DNA of 26,424 nucleotides from DATDCV01 sp036524155 (GTDB taxonomy: Bacteria; Verrucomicrobiota; Verrucomicrobiia; Limisphaerales; UBA8199). The stretch lies in the NCBI GenBank assembly GCA_036524155.1, contig DATDCV010000647.1, positions 1 to 26,424 on the forward strand, given 5' to 3'. This document shows positions 23,101 through 26,424 of this stretch, in pieces. The translations under genes and the position numbers were made by a program. The notes beneath the pieces were generated by a model. The model saw nothing but the letters and a program-made list of their open reading frames with translations. It was not told where the DNA came from and did no database searches. The stretch's first letter is position 1, and each line of letters begins with the position of its first letter.

Positions 23101-25035
23101 CCCGGCGCAAGGGCTTGCGATGGTCCAACCACCTTCAATACCTCCACCCTGGTGCGTGCCCGCGTGTTGAGCGCCGGCGTTTGGAGCGCTCTCACTGAGG
23201 CGGCTTTTTATCCACCCCAGGACTTGAGCCGTCTGCTGCTCAACGAAATCATGTTCAACCCGCTCCCTGCCGGTTTGACCAATAGCGATGCGTTCGAGTT
23301 CCTAGAGCTCAAGAATGCCGGAACCATGGCCCTGAATCTATCCGGGCTCGCCTTCACCCAGGGGATTTCCTTCACGTTCACCAATGGCACGTGGCTTGGA
23401 CCGGGAGAGTTCGCTGTCCTCGTGCGCGATCCGGTCGCTTTTGCGGCGCGTTATCCCGGCGTCACCATTCATGGAGTGTACGCCGGCAAGCTCGAGAATA
23501 CCGGCGAAACCCTCACTCTCTCCCATCCCGCCGGCGGAAAGGTGTTCTCGGTCGCCTATGACCGGCGCGCTCCCTGGCCAGTCACCCCCGACGGTTACGG
23601 GTTCTCGCTGGTGCCCCGTTACTCCGGCCAGGCCCAGGCGCCTGACAAAGGATCCAATTGGCGTGCCAGCGCTTACCCGGGAGGGTCCCCCGGTACAGAC
23701 GACCCGCCCTTGGCTATCCCCCCAGTTGTCATTAACGAGGTGCTTGCGCACACCGACCCGCCGCTGCTCGACACCATTGAACTGCACAACACCGGCGAAG
23801 CCCCTGTTGAAATTAGCGGGTGGTTCCTCACCGACGACCCCGCTGACCCGGCAAAGTTCCGGATTCCGGACAATACGATTCTACCCCCGGCGGGTTACGC
23901 TTGCTTCGATGCGAGTCAGTTCAACCGCTTTCCGGGATCGCCCACTAATTTTGCCCTCAGTTCCGTCGGAGACGAGGTTTACCTTTTCGCCGCCACCCCT
24001 GACGGCACCCTGACAGGCTACGATCACGGTGTGGAGTTTGGGGCCTCGTTTAACGGCGCGAGCTTCGGTCACTATGTGAATGAGGTGGGCGACGAATTCT
24101 TTCCGCTGCAGTCGAGTCCGTCCTTATGCCAAAGCAATAACGGTCCCCGCATCGGGCCCGTGCTGATCAACGAGATCCATTACCACCCGGGAGCGGGTGA
24201 CTTGGAGTTCATTGAGCTCCTCAACGCGGGTTCCACGTCTGTGCCGCTCTACGATGTCGCGCATCCCACCAATGCCTGGAAACTCGCGGGCGCGAGCTTT
24301 GTCCTGCCGCCCAACACCGTCCTCGCACCTCAGGGGCTGCTGGTCATTTCGGCCACCAACCCCGCCGTGTTCCGTGCCCGTTATGCGGTGCCTGAGTCGG
24401 TACCGGTCCTGGGTCCTTTCGGGGGAGCACTGCAGGATAGCGGCGAGCGATTGCAGCTCCAGGCGCCCGATACTCCCAACACCAATGGCGCCGTGCCCTA
24501 TGTCACGGTCGAGGAGGTCCGCTACAACGACCACGCCCCCTGGCCGGCCGAGGCGGATGGCAGCGGCCTCTCGTTGCAGCGCCTCAACGCCGGATTTGGT
24601 AACAGCCCCGCCAACTGGCTCGCCGCCGTTCCCACCCCGGGCCGCCTCCTCAGCGACGCCGACACTGACAACGATGGCCTTCCGGACCTCTGGGAAATAG
24701 ACCACGGCACCAGTCGCTTCGTGCCCGATGCCGACCAGGACCCGGATGGCGACGGCTTGACCACCTGGGAGGAGTATCTCCTCGGCACAGACCCACTGTC
24801 GGCTGCCAGTGCCTTGCGGCTCGAATTCCACCTTGAATCCGGCATTGCCAGCCTCCGCTTTTTCGCCCTTTCAAATCACGCCTACAGCGTGGAATACAAA
24901 GTGGACCTGGGAAACCCGGCCTGGCTGCCGCTGACAAATCTGTCCGCGGCAACTTCCAACCGTACCGCTGTCGTTCCTGTTCTCACGGAGGGTCCGGCAT
25001 CTTTCTATCGCCTGGTCACACCCGCCCGGCCATGA
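20176..25035 (+). CDS. Giant secreted protein with CotH kinase-like and lamin-tail domains
   Basis: The 1619-residue protein starts with a signal peptide (TRLIVWVIAMLVGTGVNPAGAA, to about residue 32). Domains in order are: lamin-tail 1 (33-150, SLVINEVLAENAGG); an unrecognised beta-rich insert (158-350); a chitobiase-like beta-sandwich (383-455, GVRIYWTTNGSAPSETNG); a CotH kinase-like domain (505-860); a second chitobiase-like module (940-1010, GVIYYTLDGSDPR); and three more lamin-tail domains near 1018, 1183 and 1328 (LLLNEIMFNP, VVINEVLAH, VLINEIHYHP). A calcium-binding repeat (1493-1530, DTDNDGLPDLWE and DPDGDGLTTWEEY) and a C-terminal beta module ending FYRLVTP close the protein. The CotH part has GVEIQGGASRD, HLFVNGLYWGFYNPSERID and FLPWDQEVLLDRY. 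CotH kinases phosphorylate secreted proteins; activity here is unproven. ATG 20176 begins the signal peptide; the frame is open upstream to 19984, but that part overlaps the MBL relic. Confidence 0.88.
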   Translation: MRIALNAGGATRLIVWVIAMLVGTGVNPAGAASLVINEVLAENAGGLRDADGDTPDWIEIHNASTNRVNLAGWHLTDTPTNLTGWTFPATNLAPGGFLVVFASLKDRAVPGAELHTNFRLESEGEYLALVEPDGATVASTFSPGFPPQRANVSYGIQSSQIPVLSLDFNDDDSGEAGASNTVAGFNTMTLSSNPSTFGGLAVTISSLGGAVLDDRDRAFPVPSATLTQDQLYDDFIYATGTVNGTGLRVRIAGLKPDQQYYVKLWSVDPGGSTVGERYSDWTETAGGVTNTIAAGYSWNVSRPVLQDGDSTLGGYVRASASGELQIDGTRSGGVSSTVYLNALQLFEIDGSIGTNGVLRFFKTPTPGAPNGPGFLGLVADTRFSVDRGYYSSPFQVAITTATDGVRIYWTTNGSAPSETNGQLYLGPIQVTGTTLLRAAAFKEGWLPGAADTQSYLFLEQVLQQSANQPGYPITWQGSYPADYGIDPFIVGHPVYGPGLSNDLRSLPVLSIVMSHDDMWGDVNGIYNHATSLGPAWERPASAELFQPDGTTEFAVNCGVEIQGGASRDNARTPKHSFRLVFKNEYGPTRLRYDWFPGPVKEFNTIVLRACGFVDAWTTRYSDTSPVPGTSLIGLRYRPENATYLKDVWMKQSLRDMGQPATRSDFVHLFVNGLYWGFYNPSERIDAPFCASHFGGREADWDVMAGDEAYNVVEIRDGNQHDWDETMALVETATVSSASYEAVASRVDLENLADYMLLHIFVESEDWPQHNWYAIHRRATNGLPATPWTFLPWDQEVLLDRYVRRDRSGVDNTNTPARIYARLRAFPEFRRLFGDRVHRHLFNAGVLTAENNIARFEALAARLHRAMVAESARWGDARKFTIGANPGTGVTFTRDEWWVPELQALGGFLPALNPYWIDRFRTLGLYPALLAPQFNQFGGSVPADFELTLTHSNSTGVIYYTLDGSDPRVYLTGALAPGARACDGPTTFNTSTLVRARVLSAGVWSALTEAAFYPPQDLSRLLLNEIMFNPLPAGLTNSDAFEFLELKNAGTMALNLSGLAFTQGISFTFTNGTWLGPGEFAVLVRDPVAFAARYPGVTIHGVYAGKLENTGETLTLSHPAGGKVFSVAYDRRAPWPVTPDGYGFSLVPRYSGQAQAPDKGSNWRASAYPGGSPGTDDPPLAIPPVVINEVLAHTDPPLLDTIELHNTGEAPVEISGWFLTDDPADPAKFRIPDNTILPPAGYACFDASQFNRFPGSPTNFALSSVGDEVYLFAATPDGTLTGYDHGVEFGASFNGASFGHYVNEVGDEFFPLQSSPSLCQSNNGPRIGPVLINEIHYHPGAGDLEFIELLNAGSTSVPLYDVAHPTNAWKLAGASFVLPPNTVLAPQGLLVISATNPAVFRARYAVPESVPVLGPFGGALQDSGERLQLQAPDTPNTNGAVPYVTVEEVRYNDHAPWPAEADGSGLSLQRLNAGFGNSPANWLAAVPTPGRLLSDADTDNDGLPDLWEIDHGTSRFVPDADQDPDGDGLTTWEEYLLGTDPLSAASALRLEFHLESGIASLRFFALSNHAYSVEYKVDLGNPAWLPLTNLSAATSNRTAVVPVLTEGPASFYRLVTPARP

Positions 25036-25060
25036 CGAAAGCCTCCGTCATTCACAGTCT

Positions 25061-25993
25061 ATGATTCTCTGCCTCGGCACAACGCCCGCCACCCAACGTG
25101 TGATGGTGTTCAAACGCCTCGCCGTCGACGCCGTCAACCGGGCCGCAACCACCCTCGATGGCATCGCGGGCAAATCAATCAATGTCGCCAAGGTGCTCCA
25201 AACGCTCGGCGCTGATCCGCTCGCCACCGGCTTCCTGGGAGGACCACGCGGCGACACAATACGCCAGGAGCTCGCCCGAAAATGCATCCAGGCGGATTTC
25301 ATTGGTGTGTCGGCCGCCACGCGCCAGTGCATCACCTTGATCGATGAATCGGCCGCTACCACGACGGAACTGGTCGAGGAGAGCCCGGCGGTCGAACCCG
25401 GAGATTTTCAGAAGCTGGCGAAATTGGTCGAGCGCCGTCTCAAGGACTGCCAGGCGATCGTAATGTCCGGCACCATCACTCCCGGCGGGCCGGCTGACTT
25501 TTATCGGCAGTGCCTGGAGCTGGCACGGTCTTTTGGCGTGCTCGGGCTGGTGGATGCCCAGGGTCCGGCCTTGGCGGAGGCCCTTAAAGCTCACCCCGGG
25601 CTCGTGAAGCCGAACCGTCAGGAATTGGCGCGCACGCTTGCCTGCGAATTGCGCACGGAAACGGAAGTGATCGCCGCGATGCGCGAAACGCAGCGGCGCG
25701 GCGCGCAACGGGTAGTCGTGACGTCCGGAAAACAGCCGACGCTGGCCTTGGAGGGATCGCGCTTGTGGCGCATCCCGTCGCCTCGGGTTCGCGCGATAAA
25801 TCCGATCGGTTCCGGGGATGCGTTCACGGCGGCGCTGGTCTGGCGGTTGGTGCAAGCGGATAACCTCGGCGAAGCCTGCCGCTGGGGCGCAGCCGCCGGC
25901 GCCGCCAACGCGCTAACCCTCATGCCCGGAGAATTGGAGCTCCCGGACCTCGAACGCCTTGCAGCGGAGATTGTGGTCGAGAACCTGGCGTAG
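25061..25993 (+). CDS. PfkB-family sugar kinase, FruK/LacC-like
   Basis: The 310-residue protein is a ribokinase/PfkB carbohydrate kinase of the 1-phosphofructokinase branch. It has LGTTPATQRVMVFKRL (the family usually reads TLNPAxDR), DGIAGKSINVAKVLQTLGADPLATGFLGG, IVMSGTITPGGPADFY (usually SGSLPPG), LVKPNRQELART, and the catalytic signature NPIGSGDAFTAAL with its general-base Asp. FruK and LacC relatives phosphorylate fructose-1-phosphate or tagatose-6-phosphate. The atypical TTPATQR start and GKS in place of GKG mean the substrate cannot be assigned. It starts 25 bases after the giant gene's stop and could be read from the same transcript. It converges on a prepilin-like gene 37 bases downstream. 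No PTS or aldolase gene is near. Confidence 0.86.
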   Translation: MILCLGTTPATQRVMVFKRLAVDAVNRAATTLDGIAGKSINVAKVLQTLGADPLATGFLGGPRGDTIRQELARKCIQADFIGVSAATRQCITLIDESAATTTELVEESPAVEPGDFQKLAKLVERRLKDCQAIVMSGTITPGGPADFYRQCLELARSFGVLGLVDAQGPALAEALKAHPGLVKPNRQELARTLACELRTETEVIAAMRETQRRGAQRVVVTSGKQPTLALEGSRLWRIPSPRVRAINPIGSGDAFTAALVWRLVQADNLGEACRWGAAAGAANALTLMPGELELPDLERLAAEIVVENLA

Positions 25994-26030
25994 ACTTGCG
26001 GCTTTCCCTGAACCACTGGAAACCCTGTTA

Positions 26031-26424
26031 TTAGTTCCGCCGCGTGGTCCGCTGGGAGAGCCAAATCATGTCCTTGTTGTCGGGGGAGGCGACGTTCAGT
26101 TGCAGGTCGGTGTTGTAGTGCACTGGCGGACGGGTCCGCGCGTCCACCCATTTCCGTATCTCCGAATGCCCGTCCGAAAACGAGATCCCCGCCGCGCCAT
26201 TGTGAAAGCTGGCTGGAAAGTCCACGATCCGAGCCGCCGCCGCTGATTCCACCATCGAATTGGCAAACCCGCCGGCGTTGATGCTGTCGGGGTGCTCGTC
26301 GACAAACACATAACGCATCGCGGCATTGTCAATGTCGGCCTTTTTAAAATAACAGTGGTACTTCTTCGTCGTGACGTTTGCTTGAAAGCCGGCGGGGTCC
26401 AACCAGTCGCCCGGCCCGGCCCAC
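26031..26424 (-). CDS. Prepilin-like protein with H-X9-DG motif (partial, C-terminal)
   Basis: The frame ends with TAA at 26031-26033 and remains open to the right edge, so only about 130 C-terminal residues are seen. They contain WAGPGDWLDP, YVFVDEHPDSINAGGF and FHNGAAGISFSDGHSEIRKW. The last is an exact H-X9-DG signature (His, nine residues, Asp-Gly) of the DUF1559-like pseudopilin group abundant in Planctomycetota and Verrucomicrobiota. Their N-terminus, outside this window, normally carries a type IV prepilin methylation/cleavage signal. These secreted or surface proteins often occur in many copies per genome with unknown function. The gene converges with the PfkB-family kinase gene. Confidence 0.85.
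   Translation of the reverse strand, partial: WAGPGDWLDPAGFQANVTTKKYHCYFKKADIDNAAMRYVFVDEHPDSINAGGFANSMVESAAAARIVDFPASFHNGAAGISFSDGHSEIRKWVDARTRPPVHYNTDLQLNVASPDNKDMIWLSQRTTRRN

Overview
The window looks like chromosomal DNA of a GC-rich Verrucomicrobiota bacterium, probably from the Limisphaerales/Pedosphaera side. This rests on a giant secreted CotH/lamin-tail protein with the C-terminal module common in that group, a prepilin-like protein with an H-X9-DG motif, a Tat-exported Gfo/Idh/MocA oxidoreductase, a DUF4038 glycosidase-like protein, and gene relics plus short repeats between genes. The taxonomic call is inference; no rRNA or tRNA gene was seen.

Bases 1-5400 hold small, mostly stress-type genes: dodecin, a double PRC-barrel protein, a 51-residue entericidin-like lipoprotein, an RNB-domain ribonuclease, a short membrane protein of the Thivi_2564 type (minus strand, behind a possible sigma-54 promoter), a truncated PilT-like fragment and an unrecognised two-helix membrane protein (minus strand). 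Bases 5376-6124 carry no convincing intact gene but contain coding-like remnants.

Bases 6125-15280 are a compact plus-strand block of eight genes. It has a CHASE3 hybrid histidine kinase, a receiver-first histidine kinase and an NtrC-type sigma-54 activator. An 83-base spacer with a perfect 12-base inverted repeat follows. Then come a periplasmic adaptor, a MacB/LolD-type ATPase, a 32-codon hydrophobic ORF, and two paralogous FtsX/MacB-type permeases. Three of the junctions are 4-base start/stop overlaps. I read this as a phosphorelay controlling an envelope efflux or lipid/lipoprotein-handling transporter. The small ORF is the most novel-looking element in the window.

Bases 15371-18267 encode a Tat-exported Gfo/Idh/MocA oxidoreductase and a Sec-exported DUF4038 (GH140-like) protein, which fits extracytoplasmic carbohydrate processing. 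A long inverted repeat lies at 18353-18499, followed by a leuB-like 3-isopropylmalate dehydrogenase with an unusual metal-site residue.

Bases 19759-20175 contain a 40-base-period direct repeat and the antisense relic of an MBL-fold hydrolase. The 1619-residue CotH/lamin-tail protein (20176-25035) follows, then a PfkB-family sugar kinase. The window ends inside a minus-strand prepilin-like H-X9-DG gene.
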